A stretch of 64,000 nucleotides of DNA from Elymus sibiricus. Taxonomy: Eukaryota > Streptophyta > Magnoliopsida > Poales > Poaceae. A model generated the notes under the pieces. It had not been told where the DNA came from. It was given only the letters and a program-made list of their open reading frames with translations, and made no database searches. The DNA is taken from assembly GCA_039707655.1 (NCBI GenBank), contig CM077666.1, positions 282,151,166-282,215,165 on the forward strand. Reading direction: 5' to 3'. The first letter of the stretch is position 1. Each line of letters starts with the position of its first letter. A program made the position numbers and the translations under genes. Of the stretch, positions 1 through 9,877 are shown piece by piece.

Positions 1-172
1 CGGCCTCGGCGGCAAGGTGTTCCTCCGGGTCGGCACGCATAGCGTTCACCACGCCATTGACCGCCATGATCAGCTCCTCGGCCCCCGTGTGATATGTGGT
101 TGGGCTTACGCGGGGATGCTCGACTATATGGGGTGGGGATGCGGAGGCATGAGGGTGGTTCGCAGGCTCCAT
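1..172 (-). CDS. Partial N-terminal ORF running off the left edge
   Basis: Reading leftwards from an ATG at 172-170, the minus strand stays open for 57 codons to the window edge. It begins MEPANHPHASASPP and continues through a segment reading EELIMAVNGVVNAMRADPEE. The ATG is followed by G, a favourable context. Upstream (173-400) the minus strand is C-rich and could be a 5' leader, with no clear TATA box. I do not recognise the protein: a Pro/His/Ala-rich start followed by a short helix-like stretch. It lies next to a tandem array and transposons, so it may belong to a DNA transposon or be a host gene start. The 3' part is outside the window. Confidence 0.35.
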   Translation of the reverse strand, partial: MEPANHPHASASPPHIVEHPRVSPTTYHTGAEELIMAVNGVVNAMRADPEEHLAAEA

Positions 173-552
173 CTGAGCAATCGGGTCGGGCGGTGATGGA
201 GATCGGAGGTTACCACACTAGATCGACGAGCGAGACTGGGGCAGAACATAGATTTGGTTGCGGTGGCGGCGGCGGTTTGGGCTGCAGTTAGAGGGGGGAT
301 AGGGGGGAATGTGATGGGTGGTGGGGTGGGAGGAATAACTTCTGAAATCGCACGCCTATTGAAATTTTGGCGGCGAAACTCGAACCTTATAGGGGAACAC
401 GCAACACAGACGAAGCTCATCAAATACCCGTGTGCGAGAAAAGAGAAAATTTGTGATCCTGCGTCGGAAAAAATTCAAGTATTCTCTTTCTCTCTTGTGC
501 CATCAGATGTTTCGCAAACAGTTTATTCAAAGGAAACATTTGCCTTTAAAGC
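173..552. other. Unassigned sequence left of the tandem array
   Basis: About 380 bp with a G-rich part on the plus strand (roughly 245-335), then AT-richer DNA. Short frames occur on both strands but none has a recognisable domain. It may be the 5' leader/promoter side of the minus-strand ORF at 1-172. The array starts abruptly near 553, where similarity to the repeat units begins. Confidence 0.4.
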
Positions 553-1470
553 AGTATTATAAGCACAAAAGGCCCGGAAAATACACAAAAAGACTAAATA
601 CGGTAAACCAGCCTAAAAAAATGTCAAATTTTGGACAGGGTGCATTCTAGTGGGTGTGATGATCGTAGAAAATAAATCAAGTTGGAAGGACCAAGAGAAT
701 ATGGGATCCCCTTCAAAACATGGCGACTTCGTTCCCGAACCATGAAACTTCATAGGTGATGGCCCGGTATATGAAGAGTTTGTATCACGACATTATCCAT
801 ACCTTCTCAAATATCTACCGCATCATATTGTGGTCATGCCTAGGCACCACACGAGGTAACATGCTTTTTAGGCATTTTTTCCATTATTCTAGAGTTACAA
901 AACAAATAAACGACACATCTGTGGTTGCCTCTTCCCACACATATCCATTAAAATTCTATAATTTCCTGTAAAATAAATGAAAAGTTATTGAACAGCACAA
1001 TTGCGAATTTTTGAGTCCTTTTTAAACACCTTTTAATGTATAGAACATTTAAAGTTTGAATTATAAGCACAAAAGGCCTAGAAAGTACACAAAAAGGACT
1101 AGATACGATTAACCAGCCTGAAAAAATGTGAAATTTGAACACGATGCATTCTAGTGGGTATGGTGATCATAGAAAATAAATCAAGTTCAAAGGACAAAGG
1201 GAATATAGGTTCCCCTTCAAAACATGGCGACTTCACTCGCCGAACCACGAAACTCCATAGGTGATGGTCCGGTATATGAAGAGTTTGTATCACGACATTA
1301 TCCATACCTCCTCAAATATTTACCGCATCATATTGTGGTCATGCCTAGGCACCACACGAGGTAACATGTTTTTCAGGCATGTTTTCCATTTTTCTAGAGT
1401 TATAAAACAAATAAACAACACATATGTGGTTGCCTCTTCCCACGCATATCCTTTAAAATTCTATTAATTT
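553..1470. repeat. Tandem array of ~505-bp units, left part
   Basis: A landmark (AAGCACAAAAGGCC) recurs at about 560 and 1063. Across the element A insertion the array resumes at 20907 with landmarks near 21009, 21517, 22022, 22529 and 23362. Spacing is mostly 503-513 bp, taking out A. Each unit also contains a conserved TTTTTCAGGCATGTTTTCC stretch. The array is interrupted at 1470 within the word CTATTAATTTCCTG, which is restored at 20902-20910. I do not recognise the satellite family. Confidence 0.85.
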
Positions 1471-2376
1471 TGTCGGCGTTCTGGAAACGGGGGTACCCAG
1501 ACCTGCCTGCCCGCGGCCCAGGACACGTCCCACTTCATCAACCAACATGGCCGGGCACGGCCCCACCGAAGACAAGGCCCTCGCGAGGGCCCAAGCCTCG
1601 CGAGGAGGAGCAACATCAAGGCCGGCAGGGGATGGGCCTCCTCAGGCCCCCTCCGGAGTGGCGGAGATCTCTATGCAAGGCCCGGCCTTAGGAGTCGAAG
1701 ATGACGCAAACAAGGACAGGTGAGCACCAGTGCGCCAGGCGGGGCAGTTTCCCCTTTGGTACAAAGGGAGCAAGGACGTACGCAGATTCCCAAAGCCCCC
1801 CCAAAGGTTTCCATTCCGGTGCAAGAAGACCACAACCACCAGCTCCGTAGGACGGACGTCATCGCTGAGCCCGTCCCTGCACCATCGGCAGTCACTTTGC
1901 AGGCGGAGACTGCCTTTGGGCAGGGCGAGCACGACCCCCTGTCCCCCTTCAAAATTGGCCGTTGTGGGATCCCTTCCCGCCATAGCGATAAGGGAAGAGG
2001 ACCTGGGCCACCGCTATATATAGAGGGTAGCCTGCACCGTAGAGGGGGATCCGAATCCATACCACCACTCATCCATCACCAAACCACAGAGGGCCCCGAG
2101 CACCTCAGGGGAGCCCTCATGAGACCCTGAAACATTGTACTTGTTCATCCACCACACCTCCTCGAGAAGCAATCCACCAAAAGCAGGAGTAGGGTATTAC
2201 GCTTCGCAGCGGCCCAAACCTGGGTAAACTGTCATGTTCATCTTCTTCCTCGTCATCGTGCGAGTTCGTTGCTGTGTTCATCGAGTAGCGAGCTAGGTTG
2301 GGTGAGGCTGCTGGGGATCTTCGCACACGCCCCTGTGTTCGAATCTCAAGGGTTTTACAGAGCCCGAAATCCGACA
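1471..2376 (+). repeat. 5' LTR of element A
   Basis: 906 bp, beginning TGTCGGCGTTCTGG and ending GAAATCCGACA. It matches 19996-20901 along its length with scattered substitutions, for example CTGGAAACGG versus CTGGGAACGA near the start. It contains a TATATATA box at 2015-2022. The same sequence in reverse orientation forms the LTRs of element C. Confidence 0.92.
2015..2022 (+). promoter_or_regulatory. LTR TATA box (element A)
   Basis: TATATATA in a GC-rich setting (CCGC before, GAGGG after). It is conserved at 20540-20547 in the 3' LTR and, reversed, at 24259-24266 and 32440-32447 in element C. It is the likely core promoter of the sense transcript. Confidence 0.7.
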
Positions 2377-2378
2377 TT

Positions 2379-2394
2379 TGGCACGCAAGGTAGG
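2379..2394 (+). promoter_or_regulatory. Putative primer binding site of element A
   Basis: TGGCACGCAAGGTAGG starts two bases after the 5' LTR. Element C has TGGCATGCCAGGTAGG at the same place on the minus strand. A site starting TGG just inside the LTR is typical of tRNA-primed elements. I did not assign the tRNA. Confidence 0.55.
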
Positions 2395-2920
2395 TGGCGT
2401 GTCGAAATCTCCCTCAGGTCTCGACTCGCCGATGCTCGTTGCACTCATGGCAGGAGGACGACGGGTTCGTGCGGAGCGGCGAGCCGCCCGCGTGGTGCGG
2501 CCAATGCAAGCGGGCCGAAACACCCTGCGGCGCTCTGCCGCCCCGTCAGCGAGCGTCGACAAGGGCTGGGCTCCCGACAGGCGCTGGGGGACTGTTGCCT
2601 TCACCAGCCGCACGGCACGCCCCCACCGCTCCGGCCCTTCCTCTCGTCCAGGCCGCGCCGCCATTCTTCCAAGCTTGCGAGGACCCAACACACAGGCATG
2701 TCGCGCTCCTCATGGAGCACAAGCTTCAGCGCCAATGTGCCACCCACCATCATCGCACCGATGAGCCCAGGCGTGCTCCTGAGCGCGACACCGCCGCCAA
2801 CGAAACCCGGGTGCACCTCCGCGGGGCCCGCGCCGATGGACCCGCACCACCGGAGGCCATGGCGCCCGGACCACGCGGGCGCATTCGAGACATCTACGCC
2901 GGCTTGCCCTCTCCGAGGAC
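2394..2920 (+). pseudogene. Element A sense ORF, left part (continues at 16374-16977)
   Basis: An open frame starts just inside the primer site and runs to the element B insertion point. Crossing out B and one TSD copy, the same frame continues without a stop from 16374 to 16977. The combined product is about 375 codons, rich in Arg, Pro, Ala and Gly, with a Cys/His-containing patch (PPAWCGQCKRAETPCG) near the start. There is no early ATG in a convincing context, so the true start is unclear. By position it is gag-like, but I see no CCHC knuckle or other gag motif, so function is unassigned. It is now broken by B. Confidence 0.5.
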
Positions 2921-3692
2921 TGTGACACCCTGAATTTTGCAACTTTTTCTTTTCAAAACTATTTGGACTCTATTTGCAATTCAGCTGAGTTTCAAATTTT
3001 TTGCAATGGAGTTGACCTATGCTTTGTTAAAATTCTCTTCAACAACTCCAAACCCTTGTTCTCTTGATAAACCTTTCCATACCTCTCTTGGATGATTTTT
3101 CAATATTTTATCTTTTCTTTAAAAGCATTTTCTTAATTTGGGAATTTAGGTCATCACTATGGGTTGTGAAGCAACCTATAGTTTGGTTGGTCAATTAATT
3201 CCCAAACTTTTTTCTAATCTTTTTATCATCGCAATCCCTCATATTCTCCAAAAATATTTTGCTACCCAATGGAAAATTTTGGCCAGAATAATTATTTTAT
3301 CTCTGACCAGAATTTGTCCATTGTGAAGCAACCTTATTTTTCCTATCTGAGAAAATTCCAAATAAATTCCCCAAGCTCCTAGGGATCTTATCTAGCCCCA
3401 ATATCCAAAAACATCATTTGGTCCAATGCAAGTTTTGAGCAGCATGACTCTGTTAAGTTTCTGCTAGTTTTGAACCTCTGTGAAGGAAGTGCCAGCTAGA
3501 GAAGCCTAATGACTTTGAAAGTTTTATGGCATCTTCTATGCACCAAATGACCACCATCCACCAGGTTCAATCAGCTGCAGGAGCAAACAGCTAAGTGCCA
3601 TAAGCTCATTTGCATTCTGGACCAAAATGATGGTTTTCAAAGGAGCTATATCCAATTCTTCTTCAAACTTCCTCAAATTTTTCCAGTTCTTA

Positions 3693-6172
3693 GGGTGTGT
3701 TTGTTTGGGCTGCAGCTTCTTCGGCTGCAGCTGCAACGGCTCCGACTGGAAGGAGCAGCTGTAGCTGCTAGCTGTGGCTGAAAGGTTGGAGCTGAAGTGC
3801 AGTCGTTTGGTGGTTGTGCTGTAGCAGCTGCGGCTGTTGCTGAAACATGCTGAAATGACCAGAACGCCCTATGTTCTTCTGTAGATTGGGTTTAAGTGCT
3901 GACTATATTGTTTTAACAATAAATGCCCCGATTAAGAGTTGTTTTTGTCGCAGATGGCCAGTTTTCACAGGTTATGGCGAAATACAATCCTACTCCCTCG
4001 CTGCCATCACAGAATCAGCAATCATGTTACGAGTTGTGTCCATGGTAGTAAAAAACCAATAGTCAGCACCACAAACTATCATTTAATCCATACATCACAT
4101 AGTTCAACAAGTGCTCAATTAAGGTTTCAAATTGTTCAAAAGCAAGGAAATACATAAAGATACATGACAGTCAAACAATAGAATGCACTACTTCTTCCTT
4201 TCGTCAAACTGTCTCTTGAGCCAATTGAGTCTCCCTTCATTTGTCTTCATTGCATAAAAGAAGCTGCGGTTTGATGGTTTAGCAAACAACTTTGTAGCCA
4301 TGTAGTACTCATCACTAGCCTCGGATACTCCACACTTGGCAACCTCTTCCATAATGGCAAGAATTTCATCACTGTCAGCGGTCTTACTAGTTTGCCCCGC
4401 ACAATCTTCTTGTATGACATGATCAACAAACCTCTTGAAGTCTTTTGGCACATTATTTTTCTTTAACTTAGATGGACTACAAGGAATTGCACTTCTCGGA
4501 CGCTTGCGCTTTGGTTGTGCTGGGCTTGGTTGTACTGGGCTAGGTTGAACAGGGCTAGGATCATGAGTCTCATTCTCTTCTTCATACAACTCATGCATAT
4601 CTTCGTCAGTTTGAGTTTCTTCCACCTCTTCATTATCCACTCCAGGCATGACAGATGAAAGTCCATCAACATTAGCCTTTTCAAACATGATCGCTAGCTC
4701 ATTCAAGCTGTCTGGAGGTCCATGGTGAAAAGCTTTAATTGTCTTATGAACCTGCACACACAAAAGAAAAAAGTAACACTCGTTAGTCGCATAATATAGT
4801 GTGACACTACTAGATATTCACATATTTGTTCAACTAACCGCGATCAATGCAGCCCACTGATCATCATCTGCCGTAATAGTTTGCTTCACATCATCCCATC
4901 CAAGCCCAGTCGCTTTGTTTTTGTAAAATACCCATGCTGAGTATATAGCCTTCATATCATCCCAGCGATTCTTGAACTGCTTCTGTACATAGTTTCTTCC
5001 GGTCTTTGCGTTGAACGCTGCAATTAAACCCTTATAGCCAGCAGGAGTTAAAGCCTTGGTTGGCCTATTTCCAAGCCGTACTTGTGCAGCGGCACACTCA
5101 CAAAAAATCATGGTGGCCTCTCGATCCCACCGAGCTTTCACTTTGGGCTCTTCCATCTATACAGCCAAGTCTCAGTTTGCAAATTCATATAAACAAATGA
5201 CATAATAGTAGCAGTCACTAGTACCAAAATATTACATCTCACTAGTATCAGTATCACTTTGCAAATGGAGCAGTCACTACTCACTAGTTTCAGTACAATT
5301 TGCAATTATAGTTTCAGTACAAAGTAGAGCAGGTATTCTTGTATGACAGCAGTAGCACTCAACAAAAAATTCAGAGAACCATGTCAAATTTGCAGTTTAT
5401 ATAAACAGAACACACACTTGCAGTTTGCTAGTACCAAATGCAAGCAGTCAAATTAGCCATTCATATAGATACCCATAGCTATTAGCACTAAGCTAGTACC
5501 AAATCAAGCAGTCAAACAGCTGACTCCACAGCACGCATCACACAGAGCCATGGCACACACACACGCACGCTGCACAGCACACACATACGTAGGGAGAGAG
5601 GCGTATGAGGTACCTACACGTCGATGCGTCGGTCCGGCGTTTGGCCCGAGTGGCCGGTGGCCGGCGTTGGGGCGGGTGAAGGCGATCTGGAGATGGGGAG
5701 GGCGGTGGCAGCCGTTCCTGCGGATGGAGGCGGAGTCCCTGCGCTCCGGGAACGGGGATACGGAAGCTTCTTCTCCGATTCGCCGGCCGGCGTTGGCCCG
5801 ACTCGCCGGTGGCCGGCGTTGGGGCTGATGTGGCGGCGGGGAAGGGACCGAGGAACCCTAGCGGGCGAGTGGGGATTATCTGTTCGTCTGTGACATGTGA
5901 GGAGGAGAAGAAAAGAAACGTACCGGGCAGTGGCAATTCGTCCGTATATTGATATTTAGTGGGGGGGGGTAAAAGTGTCTTTCGGTGATTTGGAGCCAGC
6001 TCCGACCGGAAGAAGCCCGAAATTCGAGCTGCAGCTTATGGGCGTTTTTCTGGGCGGGCTCCGACTTTGGGCTCCATGGAGCTAGCCCAAATTTTGACTG
6101 TTTGTTTGGGTTCCAGCTTCTAGTGACTAGAAGCCACAGAAGCCAATGAAAAGAGCCCAAACAAACACACCC
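3693..6172 (-). mobile_element. PIF/Harbinger-type DNA transposon without transposase
   Basis: Both ends carry the 19-bp inverted repeat GGGTGTGTTTGTTTGGGCT and are flanked by TTA (3690-3692 and 6173-6175), the 3-bp target duplication typical of PIF/Harbinger. The empty site is seen in B's 3' LTR near 13860 (TTCTTAGTCC). The element holds a two-exon Myb/SANT-like gene on the minus strand, the partner protein normally encoded beside the DDE transposase. No transposase frame is visible in the remaining ~1.5 kb, so the element is probably non-autonomous and needs transposase in trans. Confidence 0.9.
4188..5156 (-). CDS. Myb/SANT-like DNA-binding protein (Harbinger second ORF), two exons
   Basis: Exon 1 runs 5156-4839 and exon 2 4751-4188, with an 87-nt intron at 4838-4752 (GTTAGT donor, TGTGTGTGCAG acceptor, phase 0). 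The product is about 293 aa and has no internal stop. Residues 1-105 form a trihelix Myb/SANT-like domain: W10, then KQFKNRWDDMK and GLGWDD. A linker rich in Asp/Glu and repeated QPSPVQPSP leads to a basic NLS-like PKRKRPRS, then a helical C-terminus ending WLKRQFDERKK. In PIF/Harbinger elements the Myb-like protein is required with the transposase for nuclear import or DNA binding. It is the only gene of its element and looks undamaged although it sits in a dead LTR. A domesticated host protein is the alternative, but the TIR/TSD context argues for transposon origin. Confidence 0.82.
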
Positions 6173-6781
6173 TTAGTCCTTCCAAGGAAGATCACCCTAG
6201 ACATTTCCTCTGGCTTCAACCTTATCTATTTTCTTCTCTGGATTCCTCTCAAATCTGCTGCCAGAAACTTCAATTGATGCTGCCACTCGACCTAGAGTGT
6301 ATCTAGCCGAACCAGAAGCACAGGGAGACTAAGTGCTCGAAGGTCGACACTGTGGACATGATGTGCCCGGCTTGCATGGCCTCCTGGTGGCCGCACCCGT
6401 GGTGATCACGGTGCTGGCATGCCAGTACACGCGCTCTGGGTGGCGCCCGCGTCGGGTGTGGTCATTCAAGCCGTCCCGCGCTGCCAAACCTTGTCCCCGT
6501 GTGCCGACTAGCTCCCTGCCATCCATCTTGCCCTCTCCCGCAGCTTCCCCTCGCCGGAATCGCTCCGGATGGCCGCCACCGCACACGGCCGCTATTGCGC
6601 CCGTGCCATCACAGTGCCCCCCTCTCTGTCTTCGTCCTTGCGACCCATCCCCTCGCATTAACTCCCCCTCTGCCCTCCTCCATCGCGTCGCCCACCTCCC
6701 GACAGCCAGCGTGGCGTACTTGCTCCGGCGATGTGGCCACAGCGCCGCCGCTTCAGGAGATCTCGGCCACCTTCGCCCCCC

Positions 6782-6790
6782 TATAAATAG
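6782..6790 (+). promoter_or_regulatory. LTR TATA box (element B)
   Basis: TATAAATAG in the GC-rich part of the 5' LTR. The 3' LTR has the altered CATAAATAG at the same place (near 14468), so the 3' copy may be weaker. Confidence 0.65.
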
Positions 6791-8690
6791 CTGCGGCCAG
6801 CTCCCCCGAGCTCATCACCACCTCCAACCATCGCCTAATCGACCTCCAACAGCGAGCCAAGGCCGGAAGGCCCTCTGGTCTCGAGCTCTGATCGGAGCTC
6901 CGCCGCCATCCGAGCCCCCACCCGCCTGAGAGGAAGAAGACGACGCCTTTCGAGCACCTCCGGAGAAGCTACTGGTATAGGGAGAACCGCCGTCGAGCAC
7001 TGGTTCCATTCCCACCCTCGCCGGACCCCTCCATCCTCTCCATCGCCGGCAACCACCGTCGGTGAGCCGCCCATCTCTCTGTTCTCCTCTCTCTCCCTCT
7101 GTTTGGAACGACGGGTCCCACCCATTAGTGGGCCGCGCCAGCGCCGAACCATTTTAAGTGGAGGCGCCCGGGCGGATTACGCCTTCGACGTGGCCAGTTA
7201 GGAGATTTTCCTTTTTCTGTTTATTTATCCAGTTTGACCAGTACTTTGACCATGAATATCTTTTTACCCACAGGTCCAATTCATTTGATTCTTTTTGCAG
7301 TGTGTTTGTGTTACACTCCTTTATTTTCTGACCAATTTTGGTATTTTTCCATTGCCCACAGAATATTTGGTTGATAAAAATGGCTTTATGTGACATTTGC
7401 AATTGTATTTGAAAATATTTCAGAAGGAGGATTTGGTGCTTTTGAAGATCAAGAGTGCCCAAACTACCCAACAGAGCAAGGCAAGCCATGATACCCATTT
7501 CATGCATGCATTTCTATAGCATTGCATTTTCATACACAATAGGTTGGTTTAATTGATATAGTTAATTCATTTTGATAAGTAAATACTCAACTATATTGAA
7601 CCACTTTAGTAAGCTTAGTGGTTGATCTTGAGTCACCTGACCGGGCATACCCGTGCAACCACACTTGCCGGTATGGGACGGCCCTGACCGGGTCTGACTG
7701 CGTGATCTTTCACCGGTACCTCCAAAGAGGGAGGGTTATGCATGGCATGCTACCCTGGTCAGGTAAGCGGTGATAACCCTGTGAGCCTAGTTGATAGTTG
7801 AGTTTGTGCCGGCGTCCCCGTTTGGGACAGTAGAACCCCGTTTGGGTCTACATGGTTTGGCCACCACGGTGGCAGGTGTCATGAGGACACAGGGGCCACC
7901 CAAGGCTGACCTCCGGGGGAGGAAGAGTGCTGGTGGTACGATGAAAGAGTCACGGGTCAGGCAGGTTTTGTTGAAGCAATGCTGGTCCACCTGAGTGGTC
8001 TCGAGGTTAGGGCCAGGTGCTTCATGGTGTGGGTAAAGTGCGCAACCTCTGCAGAGTGTCAAATCTATTCAAATAGCCGAGTCCACGGTATTGGACAGCC
8101 CGTCCAGACCTCAGTAGATGGTCAGCCAGAACATTGATGTTAATGATGGAAGAACTTGTCTTGTGATCGGAAGTACTCGATGAGTATTTCGAGGGTTGTG
8201 GATCAACCCGGATAAGAGTAAGTTGTTGATCAGTACAGTAAGGTGCATTACCTGGTTGATATCATGTGTTATGCTATTGTTTGCTGCATTACTTGGTCGT
8301 GGTGAGCTTGTGAGTACATTCAAAGTACTCACCTGGCGTATCATGCCAGATGCAGGAGAATCCGAGGACGGAGGTCCTGAAGGTGCTGGCTATGCTAACT
8401 AAGATGTGTCCACAACAGTGTCCCTGTGGATGGAGTTGCGCTATGTTCCGCTACGCAGTAGAAGTACTTAGTAATCTGAGGCCCTGCTTGTGACATAAAT
8501 AATGTAGATATTGTCATAGCACCGAGGGTGCCTTTGGCCTCATCATCATTGTAAGATATGCTCTTGTACCCGAATCCTATCAATAAAGTCTATTCAGTTC
8601 TGTTCCAAGTTGTTGCGTGTTTCCAGAGGACATGATCCTTGGGCTGGAAATATGGGTAATCTGGTTCTCTGAGCCGGGGTGCCACAACGC

Positions 8691-8703
8691 TTGGTATCAG
8701 AGC
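8691..8703 (+). promoter_or_regulatory. Primer binding site of element B (tRNA-Met type)
   Basis: TTGGTATCAGAGC begins four bases after the 5' LTR. TGGTATCAGAGC is the standard plant initiator tRNA-Met primer site. Element D has the same site at 52597-52609. Confidence 0.9.
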
Positions 8704-8863
8704 TAGGCTGACTATAGGACACCTTAGTTAGCCAGCACTAGTATCGCGAGTAGTATAGGATCCTGAGTGTGCATCTGATTGCTGCATTTGATTGTTGCAT
8801 TTGATTGCTGCATGGCATGCATCATAATTTATTATTCTCCTAACGGTGGTCTTGTGAGTGTAG

Positions 8864-9676
8864 ATGGCACCGGTTCCATTCCCTTATCATTTTGAGCCTG
8901 CACCATCCACCTTTCCAGTACTGCTCCGGAATGTCTGGCTACGACTGTATCCTCATGGTGAAGAGCCAGTGTACTAGGTGTTTCGGGAGCAGCTTGCTGA
9001 GTCGGTGTACGAGTACCATGCAGAGGCTTTCATGATCGCGAGCTCGGATCTTGGTTGCTACTCTCGTTCTACCAAGGGCGGTACAGCTTCCACCCCGGAG
9101 TTGGCGATTGAGTTTGCCGTAATGGAGGCTCTCACTAACTTGCGCTTCCACGAGGTTGAGATGTAGACTCATCCAGGTTTCCTCTATTATCCCACCCTGT
9201 CGCCTATGACAGGGCGAGTCATTTTCACTCCTGTTGACCCAGCATGTAACCGTGCGACGGCTGTGCTGTCTCGTTATCTGAACGCCAGCTATCGTACAAT
9301 CATATCCCTGGCTGAGGAGTTGTCTCGTGTTTTAGCGGCCTTTGCAGCCGTGACTCTAGTGCCACCTCCACCTCAGGCTACCCATCCACCCATATATCCA
9401 TCCCCAGTTCCACCTCCACCCAGATTTGAGGCTCCTTTCACCTCCACTGTGCCACCAGGCTTTCCGTCTGGTAGCCGTCATGAGACCCCTGCTGAGTGGG
9501 CCTCACTCCTTGCCACTCCAGTAGCTCCAATGCTGAGGCGTCATGCTCCTTCTACTCCAGAGGAAGAACCGTCCCAGCAGCGTCATCGTGTTTCCTTTGA
9601 TCCGGAGGATGAGATCCATATCATCAGTTCTGACTCGGACTCAAGATCAGATGACGAGGAGTCAGTGGTTTGGTAG
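8864..9676 (+). pseudogene. Pre-gag accessory frame of element B
   Basis: One reading frame from an ATG at 8864 to a stop ending at 9676, about 270 codons, broken by TAG at 8975-8977 and 9164-9166. Recognisable features are EEPVY, then LGCYSR, a segment AIEFAVMEALTNLR, FLYYP, a Pro-rich stretch and a Ser/Asp-rich tail (ISSDSDSRSDDEE). Element D has a frame in the same place with a similar order (EEPLHW, AVQEAAYTMLTIMR, FYYIP, then a segment with LLENRDLMHVLSVRS). Extra ORFs are known in plant gypsy elements. The function of this one is unknown to me. The Pro/Ser/Asp-rich C-terminus is absent from the D copy. Confidence 0.65.
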
Positions 9677-9877
9677 TGTTCGTGCCATCAGCGCCACTAG
9701 AGTGCAGGCTAGAGTTGTTGAGCATGCATCCTTTGCATATGGTAACTGCCGTATGAGCAGTTTAGTCATGATATTTCCTCTACTAGCTTGCCATGTATGA
9801 TGTTGGGTTATCTTGTATAATTATGTGGTTCGCTTTACTCGCCTTTTTCGTGTAATCTCTTCTGGTGTCATATAACC
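9677..9877 (+). other. Spacer between pre-gag frame and gag
   Basis: About 200 bp of AT-rich DNA with no open frame of note. D has a similar AT-rich spacer at 53799-54148. Confidence 0.6.

Larger units (their letters stand above)
2921..8686 (+). repeat. 5' LTR of element B, with Harbinger insertion
   Basis: 5766 bp including the 2480-bp element at 3693-6172 and its 3-bp TSD; without it 3283 bp, against 3279 bp for the 3' LTR at 13090-16368. The halves flanking the insertion match the 3' LTR closely. It has a TATAAATAG box at 6782-6790 and an AATAAAGT polyadenylation-like signal near 8583. Many small frames in the GC-rich part (6330-7150) do not look like genes. Confidence 0.92.

Noticed and set aside
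6329..7152. Long frames on both strands in the GC-rich part of element B's LTRs (also 14079-14886)
   Set aside because: Low-complexity Pro/Arg/Ser products on both strands, typical of GC-rich LTR DNA. The two LTR copies do not preserve the frames equally.
8691..8703. tRNA gene at the tRNA-Met-like sites (also 52597-52609)
   Set aside because: Only the short complement of a tRNA 3' end is present, as expected for a primer binding site; there is no cloverleaf.
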